64,000 bases of DNA from an uncultured Fretibacterium sp. (lineage in GTDB: Bacteria > Synergistota > Synergistia > Synergistales > Aminobacteriaceae). This document shows positions 51,769 through 60,647 of this stretch, piece after piece. The stretch covers positions 1 to 64,000 of the forward strand of contig CALCEM010000051.1 of NCBI GenBank assembly GCA_937900285.1, read 5' to 3'. The translations under genes and the position numbers were made by a program. Below the pieces are notes generated by a model. That model searched no databases. It was not told the DNA's origin and was given only the letters and a program-made list of their open reading frames with translations. Each line of letters begins with the position of its first letter. Position 1 is the stretch's first letter.

Positions 51769-52708
51769 AAATTCCGGCGTTGATGTTACAGCAGGTTATA
51801 AAGCAGTTGAATTAATGTCCGAAAATGTCAAGCGCACAAAAATTCCCGGAGTTTTATCAAGTTTAGGAGGTTTCGGCGGAGCTTTTGAAATTCCCTCAGG
51901 TTACACGCATCCCGTTTTAATTAGCGGCACTGATGGAGTCGGAACAAAATTAAAAATAGCCTTCGCCCTCAATAAACATAATACTATCGGAATCGACTGC
52001 GTTGCAATGTGCGTCAATGATGTTTTATGCTGCGGTGCTAAACCTTTATTTTTTTTGGATTATATAGCAACCGGCAAAAATTTCCCGGAGAAAATCGCTC
52101 AAATAGTTTCAGGAATCTCCGAAGGCTGCATAATGTCCGAATGCGCTTTAATTGGCGGCGAAACTGCAGAAATGCCGGGCTTTTATCCCGTTGATGAATA
52201 TGACCTCGCAGGTTTTGCTGTCGGAATAGTCGAGCGCGATAAAATTTTAAATCCCGAAAATGTTAAGCCAGGAGATATTTTAATAGCATTGCCTTCAACT
52301 GGAGTTCATTCAAATGGTTTTTCGCTGGTCAGAAAATTATTACAGCCTTCAGAAGAATTATTAACGCCGACAAAAATTTATGTTAAAGATGTTTTGCCAG
52401 TCATGAATTATATTAAAACTATTGCGCATATAACCGGCGGAGGATTTTATGAAAATATTCCGAGAAGTCTGCCAAAAAATTTAAAAGCTGAAATTAATTT
52501 GAAGAGTATAAAAATTTTGCCGGTGTTTGAAAAAATTCAACGCGCCGGAAATTTGGAACTTGATGAGATGTTTCACGTTTTTAATATGGGTGTCGGAATG
52601 GTTTTAATTTCAAGTCCGGATAATGCAGATAAAATTTTAAATAATATAAATAATTCTTACGTGATCGGAGAAGTCGTAAAAGGCGATAACGGAATTTTAT
52701 TAATTTAA
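51755..52708 (+). CDS. purM: Phosphoribosylformylglycinamidine cyclo-ligase PurM
   Basis: PurM closes the imidazole ring to make AIR from FGAM, using ATP. SGVDVTAGYKAVELM opens the protein, GTDGVGTKLKIA and GIDCVAMCVNDVLCCGAKPLFF (cited in parts) follow, then IGGETAEMPGFY. The C-terminal ITGGGFYENIPR is intact. At 317 residues it is shorter than the usual 340-350, mainly at the C-terminus. Start ATG 51755 lies inside purE. Confidence 0.94.
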   Translation: MDSYKNSGVDVTAGYKAVELMSENVKRTKIPGVLSSLGGFGGAFEIPSGYTHPVLISGTDGVGTKLKIAFALNKHNTIGIDCVAMCVNDVLCCGAKPLFFLDYIATGKNFPEKIAQIVSGISEGCIMSECALIGGETAEMPGFYPVDEYDLAGFAVGIVERDKILNPENVKPGDILIALPSTGVHSNGFSLVRKLLQPSEELLTPTKIYVKDVLPVMNYIKTIAHITGGGFYENIPRSLPKNLKAEINLKSIKILPVFEKIQRAGNLELDEMFHVFNMGVGMVLISSPDNADKILNNINNSYVIGEVVKGDNGILLI

Positions 52709-52735
52709 ATTAATTCAAGGAGGAATAATTATATT

Positions 52736-53989
52736 TTGCTGAAAATTGCTGTACTCGTTTCAGGTAATGGAACAAATTTACAGGCTCTGCTCGATGCCGA
52801 AAAAAATAATATTTTACGCAGCGGGAAAATTGTACAAGTCATCTCAGATAATCCAAAAGCTTACGCATTAGAACGCGCCAAAGTCGCAGGAATAAAATTT
52901 AACGTGGCAAAATCAGAAGAGGAAATTTTAAAATTATTGAGCATCACAAATCCCGGCATAATCGTTTTAGCAGGATTTTTAAAAATTTTGAGCAAAGATT
53001 TTATAAACAGGTGCAACGCTCAAATTATAAATGTTCATCCGTCGTTAATTCCTTCGTTTTGCGGAAAAGGTTTTTACGGCTTGAAAGTTCATGAAGCAGT
53101 TTTAAAAAGCGGCGTTAAATTTACTGGAGCAACGGTTCACATCGTAAACGAAATTCCGGACGGCGGAAAAATTTTAAGTCAAAAGCCCGTGAAAGTTTAT
53201 GATGATGATACGCCCGAAACTTTGCAATTAAGAGTTATGCAGCGTGCAGAATGGATTATATTGCCGAGAACTCTTGAAAAATTATGCAAGTCCAAAAAAA
53301 TTTTTAAACGAGATTTTAAATATCCCGGCAGAGGCATAATCATCGGAACTACTCCGGAAGGCCGGAAAATGTTCGCATATTTCATAATGGGCCGGAGTGC
53401 TTCAAGCAGAGCACGGATTTTTGAACGTTCGGGAAATGATTTAATTATAAAATTGACCGGCGACAAAAATAAAAATAAAAATATTGACAGCTCTTTAATT
53501 TTATATTCGCCCGTGAAAGTCTTTGAAAAAAATATTATCGTCACGAATGGCGATCAAACTGATACGATTTATAACGCAATGTCAGCCGGTAAAGATTTTA
53601 AAAACGCATTGATGGAACGCGAACACGAACCTGACGCGCCGCATTTTACGCCAAGAATCAGCGCAGTTATTACGCCTGAGAATTCTTGTTACACGATGAA
53701 TATTTTAAAGAAGGCCGGAAAATTTTTTTACCAGTATGATTTTGAAAACGGAAAAGGCCATTTAATTCACACGTATAACCATGATGTCGAGCCGGATCAA
53801 AAATTACCGTCGTTCAGAGGCAGACCAAAAATTATTAATATTCCGGAAAATATTGGGGAATTTGCAAATAATCTCTGGAACGAACTCGATGAAAATAATA
53901 AAGTCGCGTTATATGTCAGATATTATTCAAGCGATATGAAAAATTTTGAGGACAGATTATTTAACAAGGAAGATGAAAAAACATCATGA
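52736..53989 (+). CDS. purN: Fusion of GAR transformylase (PurN) and IMP cyclohydrolase (PurO-like)
   Basis: Residues 1-185 are PurN, which formylates GAR: MLKIAVLVSGNGTNLQAL, LAGFLKILS, NVHPSLIPSFCGKGFYG with the Asn/His pair, and VNEIPDGGKIL. Residues about 195-410 match the PurO-like IMP cyclohydrolase family: YPGRGIIIGTTPEGRK, FIMGRSASSRARIFE, TNGDQTDTIYNA, EPDAPHFTPRISAVI and YVRYYSSDM. PurO closes FAICAR to IMP. Together with the stand-alone AICAR transformylase that overlaps by 4 bases, it replaces bifunctional PurH. Start TTG 52736 is preceded by AAGGAGG. 417 residues in one frame; no frameshift. Confidence 0.88.
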   Translation: MLKIAVLVSGNGTNLQALLDAEKNNILRSGKIVQVISDNPKAYALERAKVAGIKFNVAKSEEEILKLLSITNPGIIVLAGFLKILSKDFINRCNAQIINVHPSLIPSFCGKGFYGLKVHEAVLKSGVKFTGATVHIVNEIPDGGKILSQKPVKVYDDDTPETLQLRVMQRAEWIILPRTLEKLCKSKKIFKRDFKYPGRGIIIGTTPEGRKMFAYFIMGRSASSRARIFERSGNDLIIKLTGDKNKNKNIDSSLILYSPVKVFEKNIIVTNGDQTDTIYNAMSAGKDFKNALMEREHEPDAPHFTPRISAVITPENSCYTMNILKKAGKFFYQYDFENGKGHLIHTYNHDVEPDQKLPSFRGRPKIINIPENIGEFANNLWNELDENNKVALYVRYYSSDMKNFEDRLFNKEDEKTS

Positions 53990-55161
53990 ACGAGTTTAAA
54001 TTAAAATACGGCACAAATCCCGACCAATCCGAAGCAAAAATTTTTATGCGAGATGGGAGCGATTTACCTCTCGAAATTTTAAACGGCAGACCGGGTTATA
54101 TAAATTTTCTTGACGCTCTAAACTCTTGGCAATTAGTGCGGGAATTAAATAAATTTTTGAATTTTCCTGCTGCTGCTTCGTTTAAACATGTAAGCCCGGC
54201 CGGTGCAGCTTTGGGAATTGAATTAACTGAAACCGAGAAAAAAATTTTTAACGTTAACCCCGAAATTGAAATTAATAAATCAAAATTGGCATGTGCTTAC
54301 GTTAGAGCGCGCGGGACTGATAGGCTTTCATCGTTTGGAGATTGGATCGCGTTGAGTGATATTTGCGATGAGATCACAGCAAAATTTATAAAATTTGAAG
54401 TTTCGGACGGCGTTATTGCTCCGGGATTTACTGATGAGGCGTTAAATATTTTAAAGAGCAAACGCAAGGGAAATTATTCGATTATAAAAATTAATCCAAA
54501 TTACGAACCTCCGGAAATTGAAACGCGAGATATTTTCGGCGTAAGTTTTTCTCAGTCAAGGAGCAAAAATCCAGTTATAGAACTCGAAAAATTTAATAAT
54601 CCCGTCACGAAAAATAAAAATATTCCCGACGAAGCTAAACGAGATTTAATTTTATCGTTGATCACGCTGAAATATACTCAATCAAATTCAGTTTGCTGCA
54701 CAAAAAACGGCCAAACTTTAGGCGTAGGAGCTGGCCAGCAATCGCGATTACATTGTGTTAAATTGGCTTGCGATAAAGCGGATTTAAGAATTTTACGCGA
54801 ACATCCGGCCATGTTGAATTTAAAATTTAAAAGTGATCTCGGCAGACCCGAAAGAGATAACGCAATTAATATTTTATTGACTGAAAATGTAAATAATTAT
54901 GACTGGCGCGAATTTTTCACGGAACAACCGGAAATTATTTCAGCTGAAGAGCGTGCGGACTGGATCAAAAATTATAATAATGTTTCACTCGGAAGCGATG
55001 CATTTTTCCCGTTTCCCGACAACATCGAACGCGCTAATAAATCAAGCGTTAAATTTATAGCTCAGCCCGGCGGATCGATTCGGGATGATTTAGTAATAAA
55101 CGCCTGCGATAAATATAATATTTCAATGGTAATGACTGGACACAGATTATTTCATCATTAG
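53986..55161 (+). CDS. purH: Stand-alone AICAR transformylase (PurH C-terminal type)
   Basis: This 391-residue enzyme formylates AICAR with 10-formyl-THF to give FAICAR. It matches only the transformylase half of PurH: LKYGTNPDQSEAKIF, AAASFKHVSPAGAA with the Lys-His catalytic pair, ACAYVRARGTDRLSSFGDW, TQSNSVCCTKNGQTLGVGAG (cited in parts) and the C-terminal SDAFFPFPDN and AQPGGSIRDD. The N-terminal MGS-like cyclohydrolase half is absent. Cyclohydrolase activity is supplied by the fused PurO domain just upstream. ATG 53986 overlaps purN by 4 bases. Confidence 0.92.
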   Translation: MNEFKLKYGTNPDQSEAKIFMRDGSDLPLEILNGRPGYINFLDALNSWQLVRELNKFLNFPAAASFKHVSPAGAALGIELTETEKKIFNVNPEIEINKSKLACAYVRARGTDRLSSFGDWIALSDICDEITAKFIKFEVSDGVIAPGFTDEALNILKSKRKGNYSIIKINPNYEPPEIETRDIFGVSFSQSRSKNPVIELEKFNNPVTKNKNIPDEAKRDLILSLITLKYTQSNSVCCTKNGQTLGVGAGQQSRLHCVKLACDKADLRILREHPAMLNLKFKSDLGRPERDNAINILLTENVNNYDWREFFTEQPEIISAEERADWIKNYNNVSLGSDAFFPFPDNIERANKSSVKFIAQPGGSIRDDLVINACDKYNISMVMTGHRLFHH

Positions 55162-55184
55162 GAATTTGAGGAGAAAAATTTAAA

Positions 55185-56453
55185 ATGGACGTTATGTTAA
55201 TTGGCGGCGGCGGCCGCGAACATGCTATAACCAAATATATTTTAAAGAATCCCGAAATAAATAAATTATACGTTTTACCCGGCAACGGCGGAATTTCAAA
55301 AATTGCCGAATGCGTTAATATTGATGCCGAAAATATCCCGGAAATAATTAATTTTGCACGTGAAAAAAATATAAATTTTGCGGTAGTTGCTCCGGATGAT
55401 CCGCTTGCTATGGGTTTAGTTGATGAACTGGAAAATATCGGCGTTAAATGTTTTGGCCCGGATAAAAAAGCCGCTCAAATTGAAAGCAGTAAAATATTTT
55501 CAAAAAATTTAATGCATAAATATAATATTCCGACTGCTGATTATGAAATTTTCGATAAAAATAACATTGACGGTGCTTTGTCTTATGTAGCAAAATCAGA
55601 TTACCCGATCGTAATAAAAGCTGACGGACTCGCAAAAGGTAAGGGCGTGACAGTTGCTGAAAATTTTAAACAGGCTCGCGATGCTGTAATATCATGCATG
55701 AAAAATAAAATTTTTGGTTCGAGCGGCGAAAATATTTTAATTGAAAAATTTTTAACCGGCCCGGAAGTTACTGTAATGAGCTTCACCGATGGAAATATTA
55801 TTATTCCGTTAATATCTTCAATGGATCATAAACGCATAAACGATGGCAATAAAGGAGCTAACACCGGAGGAATGGGAGTAATTGCACCTAATTTTTATTA
55901 TTCTGATGAGATTGCAGACGAATGCATAAAAAAAATTTTTATTCCGACATTGAACGCTCTCAAATCTGAAAATATTAAATTTAAAGGTTGCTTATATTTC
56001 GGATTAATTTTGACCAGCGAAGGCCCGAAAGTTTTGGAATATAATTCACGTTTTGGCGACCCTGAAACTCAAGCGGTGTTACCGTTATTGAAGACTGATT
56101 TATTTAAAATTATGCAGGCTGTTCGGGACGAAAAATTAAACGAGATAAAAATTGAATTTGAAAATAAATATTCATGTTGTGTCGTATTAGCTTCCGGCGG
56201 ATATCCCGGACAATTTATGAAAGGTTTTGAAATTGAATTTAATCAGGACGAATTAAATAAAATTCCGAACATTGAAATTTTTCACGCCGGGACGAAATTT
56301 GAGGACGGAAAATTTTACACTTCAGGCGGCAGGGTTCTGGCAATAAATTCAGTTGGAAATACTCCGGAAGATGCTCGCTCAAAAGTTTATGAGGCTGTTA
56401 AATTTGTGAATTTCGAAAATAAATATTTTAGATCTGATATTGGAGCTTGTTAA
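55185..56453 (+). CDS. purD: Phosphoribosylamine-glycine ligase PurD
   Basis: PurD joins phosphoribosylamine to glycine with ATP. DVMLIGGGGREHAI at the N-terminus gives the family start. The ATP-grasp domain includes YPIVIKADGLAKGKGV near residue 140, ILIEKFLTGPEVTVMSF near residue 185, NTGGMGVIAP, and SRFGDPETQAVLPLL near residue 285. 422 residues is typical. It is the last gene of the purine run, 23 bases after the AICAR transformylase. Confidence 0.95.
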   Translation: MDVMLIGGGGREHAITKYILKNPEINKLYVLPGNGGISKIAECVNIDAENIPEIINFAREKNINFAVVAPDDPLAMGLVDELENIGVKCFGPDKKAAQIESSKIFSKNLMHKYNIPTADYEIFDKNNIDGALSYVAKSDYPIVIKADGLAKGKGVTVAENFKQARDAVISCMKNKIFGSSGENILIEKFLTGPEVTVMSFTDGNIIIPLISSMDHKRINDGNKGANTGGMGVIAPNFYYSDEIADECIKKIFIPTLNALKSENIKFKGCLYFGLILTSEGPKVLEYNSRFGDPETQAVLPLLKTDLFKIMQAVRDEKLNEIKIEFENKYSCCVVLASGGYPGQFMKGFEIEFNQDELNKIPNIEIFHAGTKFEDGKFYTSGGRVLAINSVGNTPEDARSKVYEAVKFVNFENKYFRSDIGAC

Positions 56454-56490
56454 AAAATCTTAAAAAAATCTTAAGGAGTGTATAAACTTC

Positions 56491-58206
56491 ATGGCCGGAA
56501 AATTTGAAACACCTATAACAATTAGAGAAGTAATAAAAAGGATCGATGAAAGATATTTACTGCTTCCTGCTATTCAGCGTAAATTTGTGTGGTCGTCTGA
56601 ACAAATTGAAATGTTGTTTGATAGCATTTTGAGAAATTATCCTATAAGCTCCTTAATGTTTTGGAAAATTATGAAACCAGAAATTAAAAGCGGCTATAAA
56701 TTTTATGATTTCCTGAAAGACTACAGAGAATTTTTTAATGACAGCTCCGACGAATTTACAACTACTGGATATAAAGATTTTGAAGCGGTCATCGATGGTC
56801 AACAGAGATTAACTGCGCTTTATATCGGCCTAAAAGGAAGTTACGCGTATAAAATGCCTCGAAAATGGTGGCGCGATAATCAGGACTGCATACCAACCAG
56901 AAAATTATATTTAAATCTCAAAGAGCCAATAAAAGAGGAATTCGATCACCAAAAAAAATTTGATTTTGTATTCTTGAAAAGTGATGAAGTTACGGATTCT
57001 TATTTCATGGCCGAAAAAATTCTTGCTCTCGATAATTCCGGGAAAATCATGAATTATATTATTAATAATAATCTTAATGGGAATTCTTATGCGCTCGAAA
57101 CTTTATCGGCGTTTTATGAAGCAGTTCACGTAAAACCGTTAATAAATTATTATCTGGAAGACAGTCAGGATTCAGATTCAGTTCTTGAAATTTTTGTGAG
57201 AACTAACAGCGGCGGTACACCTTTATCATTTTCGGATTTATTAATGTCCATGACTTCGGCTAATTGGGAAAAAATTAACGCGCGTGAAGAATTTAATAAA
57301 TTAATTGATGACGTTTACAAATTGGGATTTATAATCAACAAGGATTTTATTTTGAAAACTTGTTTAGTTCTGCTCAACGATAATATTAAATCTCAAATTA
57401 AAAATTTTACTCATGATAATATTCAGAAATTTGAAAATAACTGGGATAAAATCAAAAATAGCATTAATTCCGCGTTTAAATTATTTAAGAAATTGGGATT
57501 TAATGACAAAATTTTCAGGGCTAAAAATGCAGCGATCCCCATAATTTATTATATTTACCAGAATGATTTGGCCGGCATCATTGAAAAAGCATCCTACGAC
57601 AGAAAAGAAATAAATAATATTTTTAAGTGGATAATATTAACTTTTTTGCGCGAGATTTTTGGGGCGCACAGCGATTCAGTATTAATTTCAATTCGGCAGG
57701 TTTTAAAGGCCAACGCTAATAATAAAAATTTTCCGTTCCAAGAAATAACGGACGCTTTTAAATCGAATCCAAATAAAAATTATATTTTCGACGATGATTT
57801 TATAAACGGTCTGCTCGAAGCTCAAAAAGATACTAACGAGGCATTTTACGTTTTAAATCTTTTGTACCCAAATTTAGATTATGAACATTACGAATTTCAT
57901 CAGGATCATTTACACCCGTCGAGCATTTTCACGAACAGTCAGAAATTAAATAAAAATATTCCTGCTCAAGATATAAATTTCGCCGAAGACCCAATAAACT
58001 GGAACAGCGTTGCAAATCTTCAGATGTTAAATTCTTTGCTTAACACTTCGAGAAAAGCCGCACCGCTCGAAGAATGGCACGCAGAACACCCGGAAATAAA
58101 TTTATATGTGGATTCTGATACAAGCCTAAATATAAAGGATTTCAAAAAATTTATTGAAGTTCGGCGCAAGAATATACGCGAATATCTCAAAAAAATTTTA
58201 ATGTGA
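56491..58206 (+). CDS. DUF262/DUF1524 (GmrSD-like) protein
   Basis: The 571-residue protein has an N-terminal DUF262 domain: AIQRKFVWSSEQIEMLFDS near residue 22, VIDGQQRLTALYIGL (the DGQQR signature) near residue 96, and TNSGGTPLSFSDLLMS near residue 240. The C-terminal region (about residues 465-560) resembles the DUF1524 HNH nuclease: HQDHLHPSSIF followed by NLQMLNSLLN. The two domains together match the GmrSD type IV restriction layout, which cuts glucosylated DNA, and other DUF262 defence proteins. It is alone between the purine genes and infC, with no methylase or helicase nearby. An AAGGAGTG Shine-Dalgarno precedes ATG 56491. Confidence 0.8.
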   Translation: MAGKFETPITIREVIKRIDERYLLLPAIQRKFVWSSEQIEMLFDSILRNYPISSLMFWKIMKPEIKSGYKFYDFLKDYREFFNDSSDEFTTTGYKDFEAVIDGQQRLTALYIGLKGSYAYKMPRKWWRDNQDCIPTRKLYLNLKEPIKEEFDHQKKFDFVFLKSDEVTDSYFMAEKILALDNSGKIMNYIINNNLNGNSYALETLSAFYEAVHVKPLINYYLEDSQDSDSVLEIFVRTNSGGTPLSFSDLLMSMTSANWEKINAREEFNKLIDDVYKLGFIINKDFILKTCLVLLNDNIKSQIKNFTHDNIQKFENNWDKIKNSINSAFKLFKKLGFNDKIFRAKNAAIPIIYYIYQNDLAGIIEKASYDRKEINNIFKWIILTFLREIFGAHSDSVLISIRQVLKANANNKNFPFQEITDAFKSNPNKNYIFDDDFINGLLEAQKDTNEAFYVLNLLYPNLDYEHYEFHQDHLHPSSIFTNSQKLNKNIPAQDINFAEDPINWNSVANLQMLNSLLNTSRKAAPLEEWHAEHPEINLYVDSDTSLNIKDFKKFIEVRRKNIREYLKKILM

Positions 58207-58346
58207 AAAAAATTGCATGATAAAAAATTTTATGTTATATTTCGCTCCGGATTCGCAATTAAAGCAGATGTTAATTTAAATAAATTAAATAAATTAAATA
58301 GAAATCTCTCCTGCTCGATTAATTAAAAATTAAAAATTAAATTATA

Positions 58347-58375
58347 TTGACGGGGTTAAGCGATAAAAGTTTTAT
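58347..58375 (+). promoter_or_regulatory. Candidate promoter upstream of infC
   Basis: TTGACG (58347-58352) and TTTTAT (58370-58375) are 17 bases apart in the 266-base gap after the DUF262 gene. The first two thirds of that gap (58207-58340) hold only AT-rich sequence with TAAAT-type direct repeats at about 58276-58302 and no gene. Confidence 0.4.
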
Positions 58376-58384
58376 TTTTTTAAT

Positions 58385-58440
58385 TTGGCACGGCTATTTT
58401 AATTTGTGAATGGTCGTGTCAATTTTTTATTTTTTATTTT
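58385..58440 (+). terminator. Strong hairpin with T tract in the infC leader (terminator or attenuator)
   Basis: TTGGCACGGCTATT (58385-58398) pairs along 14 bases with AATGGTCGTGTCAA (58409-58422), using three G-U pairs, and is followed by an interrupted T tract to 58440. It lies 33 bases before the infC start. It either ends the DUF262 transcript or attenuates infC-rpmI-rplT-pheST, as leader terminators do in this operon in many bacteria. Confidence 0.75.
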
Positions 58441-58472
58441 ATATTTTACATAATTTAGAGGAGTTGAAGTTA

Positions 58473-59036
58473 TTGCCAAGAGATGACGAAAATGCACCGC
58501 GCGTTAATGAGGAAATTTCTGCACCGCAAGTTTTATTAATCGATGAGAACGGCTCAAAAGTTGGAGTAATAAATACTCAAAATGCTATAAATATGGCTGC
58601 TGAACATTCGCTTGATTTGGTGGAAGTTGCTCCGATGGCAAATCCTCCGGTGTGCAGGATTATGGATTATGGAAAATACCGCTACCAGCTTCAAAAAAAA
58701 GAAAAAGACGCTCGCAAAAAACAAAAAGTTCAAGCCCTGAAAGAAATTAAAATGCGTCCAAAAATTGATGAGCACGATTTTGATTTTAAGACGAAGGCTA
58801 TAAAAAATTTTCTTGAGAGTGGCCACCGCGTAAAAGTTTCGGTATTTTTCAGAGGGCGCGAAATGTCATTTTTAGAACGAGGCGAAGAAGTTTTAAACCG
58901 GGTAATTTCAGAATGTGAAGATGTCGGCAAATGCGAATCAAAACCCCAAATGGAAGGGCGTTATATGAGATTGCTCTTAACGCCGATGTCAAGTTCCGGA
59001 ACAAAGCCATCAGATCAGGATCAGGAAGGAGAATAA
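58473..59036 (+). CDS. infC: Translation initiation factor IF-3
   Basis: IF-3 keeps ribosomal subunits apart and checks start codons. From the TTG at 58473 the protein has 187 residues, the usual length, starting LPRDDENAPRVNEEI. AGAGGAG lies 9 bases upstream. An earlier in-frame start at 58410 lies in the leader hairpin and is not used. VLLIDENGSKVGV, LDLVEVAPMANPPVCRIMDYGK (cited in parts) and the C-terminal domain with KVSVFFRGREMSF are clear. Non-ATG starts are known for infC, where they allow self-control of translation. Confidence 0.95.
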   Translation: MPRDDENAPRVNEEISAPQVLLIDENGSKVGVINTQNAINMAAEHSLDLVEVAPMANPPVCRIMDYGKYRYQLQKKEKDARKKQKVQALKEIKMRPKIDEHDFDFKTKAIKNFLESGHRVKVSVFFRGREMSFLERGEEVLNRVISECEDVGKCESKPQMEGRYMRLLLTPMSSSGTKPSDQDQEGE

Positions 59037-59043
59037 TTTTAAA

Positions 59044-59247
59044 ATGGCTAAAATGAAATTAAAATCTCACAGCGGAGCAAAAAAAAGATTTTTCAAAACT
59101 GCTTCGGGGAAATTTGCGTACAGAAAGTGCAGCAGGTCTCATATTTTGGAATACAAAAGCCCCAAAAGATTGAGAACATTAAAACAGACTGGCTATGTTA
59201 ATGAGGCGTTGGCAGACCAGATGAAAAAATTATTGCCTTATGCATAA
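59044..59247 (+). CDS. rpmI: Ribosomal protein L35
   Basis: L35 is a small basic protein of the large ribosomal subunit. The 67 residues show KMKLKSHSGAKKRFFKTASG at the N-terminus and RSHILEYKSPKRLRTLKQTG in the middle. It follows infC by 7 bases and precedes rplT by 15, the classic order. Confidence 0.97.
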   Translation: MAKMKLKSHSGAKKRFFKTASGKFAYRKCSRSHILEYKSPKRLRTLKQTGYVNEALADQMKKLLPYA

Positions 59248-59262
59248 AGGAGGTTTTTTATT

Positions 59263-59613
59263 ATGAGAGTAAAAGGAGCTTCAGCCAGTAATAAAAAGCG
59301 CGAGAAATTATTTAAATTAACAAAAGGTTATTGGGGACAGCGCAAAAATGTTTACCGCCGTGCACGCGAAGCATATTTAGCAGCTTTATCAAGAGCCTAT
59401 AACGATCGCAAACGCAAAAAACGCGATTATAGACGCTTATGGATTACGAGAATTAGCGCGGCCGTTCGTGCTGAGGGAATGAGCTACAGCGTATTCATGA
59501 ACGGTTTAAAGAAGTTGGGAATTAATATTAATCGCAAGATGCTCTCGGAAATTGCAATTTATGATCCGAATGCATTTAAAGAGCTTGTCGAAAAGGTTAA
59601 GGCAGTAAAATAA
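59263..59613 (+). CDS. rplT: Ribosomal protein L20
   Basis: L20 is needed early in large-subunit assembly and in many bacteria represses its own operon at the leader RNA. The 116-residue protein has KLTKGYWGQRKNVYRRAREA near residue 23, RKRKKRDYRRLWITRISAA near residue 48 and the C-terminal NGLKKLGININRKMLSEIA. An AAAGGAGG Shine-Dalgarno precedes the ATG. pheS starts 2 bases after its stop. Confidence 0.97.
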   Translation: MRVKGASASNKKREKLFKLTKGYWGQRKNVYRRAREAYLAALSRAYNDRKRKKRDYRRLWITRISAAVRAEGMSYSVFMNGLKKLGININRKMLSEIAIYDPNAFKELVEKVKAVK

Positions 59614-59615
59614 AT

Positions 59616-60644
59616 ATGCCGAGTTTAAATATTGCTGAGGTCAGGGAAAATTTTAAAAACTCTTTGGCTTCAGCTAAAAATATACAGGAGTTAGAAGAGG
59701 TCAGAATTAAATATTCTGGTAAGAAGGGCGAATTAACTTTATTATTGCGGTCACTCGGAAATCTGCCGAAAGATGAACGAAAAGAAGCAGGAATAAAATT
59801 AAACGAGTTACGTGACGAATTTGAAAAAGATATTGAATTAACTTCCAAAAAATTACGCGATTCAGAAAACGAACAGCTCGAAATAAATGAACGCATCGAT
59901 GTAACACTTCCAGCAAAAAATAATTTAAATGGGACATTTCATCCGGTTGTACAAACTATGCACGAGATCGCTAATATTATGCAGGGCTTGGGGTATTCTG
60001 TAGCGACTGGCCCGGAACTTGAGGAGGATTTTTATAATTTTGAAGCCCTCAATATTCCGAAATGGCACCCGGCTCGCGACATGCAGGACACTTTTTATTT
60101 ACCGGACGGAAAATTATTGCGTACACATACTTCACCGGTGCAGGTTCATGCAATGCTGGAATTTGGTGCGCCGCTCCGGATTATTTGTCCCGGAAAAGTT
60201 TACAGGAGAGATAACGACACAACACACTCGCCAATGTTTAACCAGATGGAAGGGCTTTTAATTGATAAGGATGTCCCGTTCAGCGTTTTAAAGGGCACAA
60301 TGTCCGAAATGTTAAACGCGTTTTTTGGACGTAAATTAAATTATAGATTTCGCGCGAGTTATTTCCCGTTTACTGAGCCTTCGATGGAGCTTGATATTGA
60401 ATGCGTAAAATGTTCCGGCCATGATGAAAATTGCAGAGTATGTCACGGAACGGGCTGGCTCGAAGTCGCAGGGATGGGAATGGTCCACCCGAACGTAATA
60501 CGCGCCGGGAAAATTGATCCGGAAATTTATAACGGTTTTGCGTTTGGAATAGGTCTCGATCGTATGGCCATGCTGAAATATGGAATTAACGATTTAAGAT
60601 TATTATTTGATGGCGATGTGTCATTTTTATTATCAGGATTTTAG
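59616..60644 (+). CDS. pheS: Phenylalanyl-tRNA synthetase alpha subunit
   Basis: PheS is the catalytic half of the PheST heterotetramer. The 342 residues carry an N-terminal coiled coil, GTFHPVVQTMHEIANIMQ (motif 1 region), RTHTSPVQVHAML (motif 2), and the C-terminal GFAFGIGLDRMAMLKYGI (motif 3). A Cys-rich insert CVKCSGHDENCRVCHGTGW near residue 265 can bind zinc and is found in some PheS. It follows rplT by 2 bases; a weak Shine-Dalgarno lies within rplT. Confidence 0.96.
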   Translation: MPSLNIAEVRENFKNSLASAKNIQELEEVRIKYSGKKGELTLLLRSLGNLPKDERKEAGIKLNELRDEFEKDIELTSKKLRDSENEQLEINERIDVTLPAKNNLNGTFHPVVQTMHEIANIMQGLGYSVATGPELEEDFYNFEALNIPKWHPARDMQDTFYLPDGKLLRTHTSPVQVHAMLEFGAPLRIICPGKVYRRDNDTTHSPMFNQMEGLLIDKDVPFSVLKGTMSEMLNAFFGRKLNYRFRASYFPFTEPSMELDIECVKCSGHDENCRVCHGTGWLEVAGMGMVHPNVIRAGKIDPEIYNGFAFGIGLDRMAMLKYGINDLRLLFDGDVSFLLSGF

Positions 60645-60647
60645 GAC

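Noticed and set aside
58270..58340. TAAAT/TTAAAT direct repeats between the DUF262 gene and infC.
   Set aside because: Low-complexity AT repeats in an AT-rich intergenic region; not regular enough in unit or spacing to be iterons or a CRISPR array.
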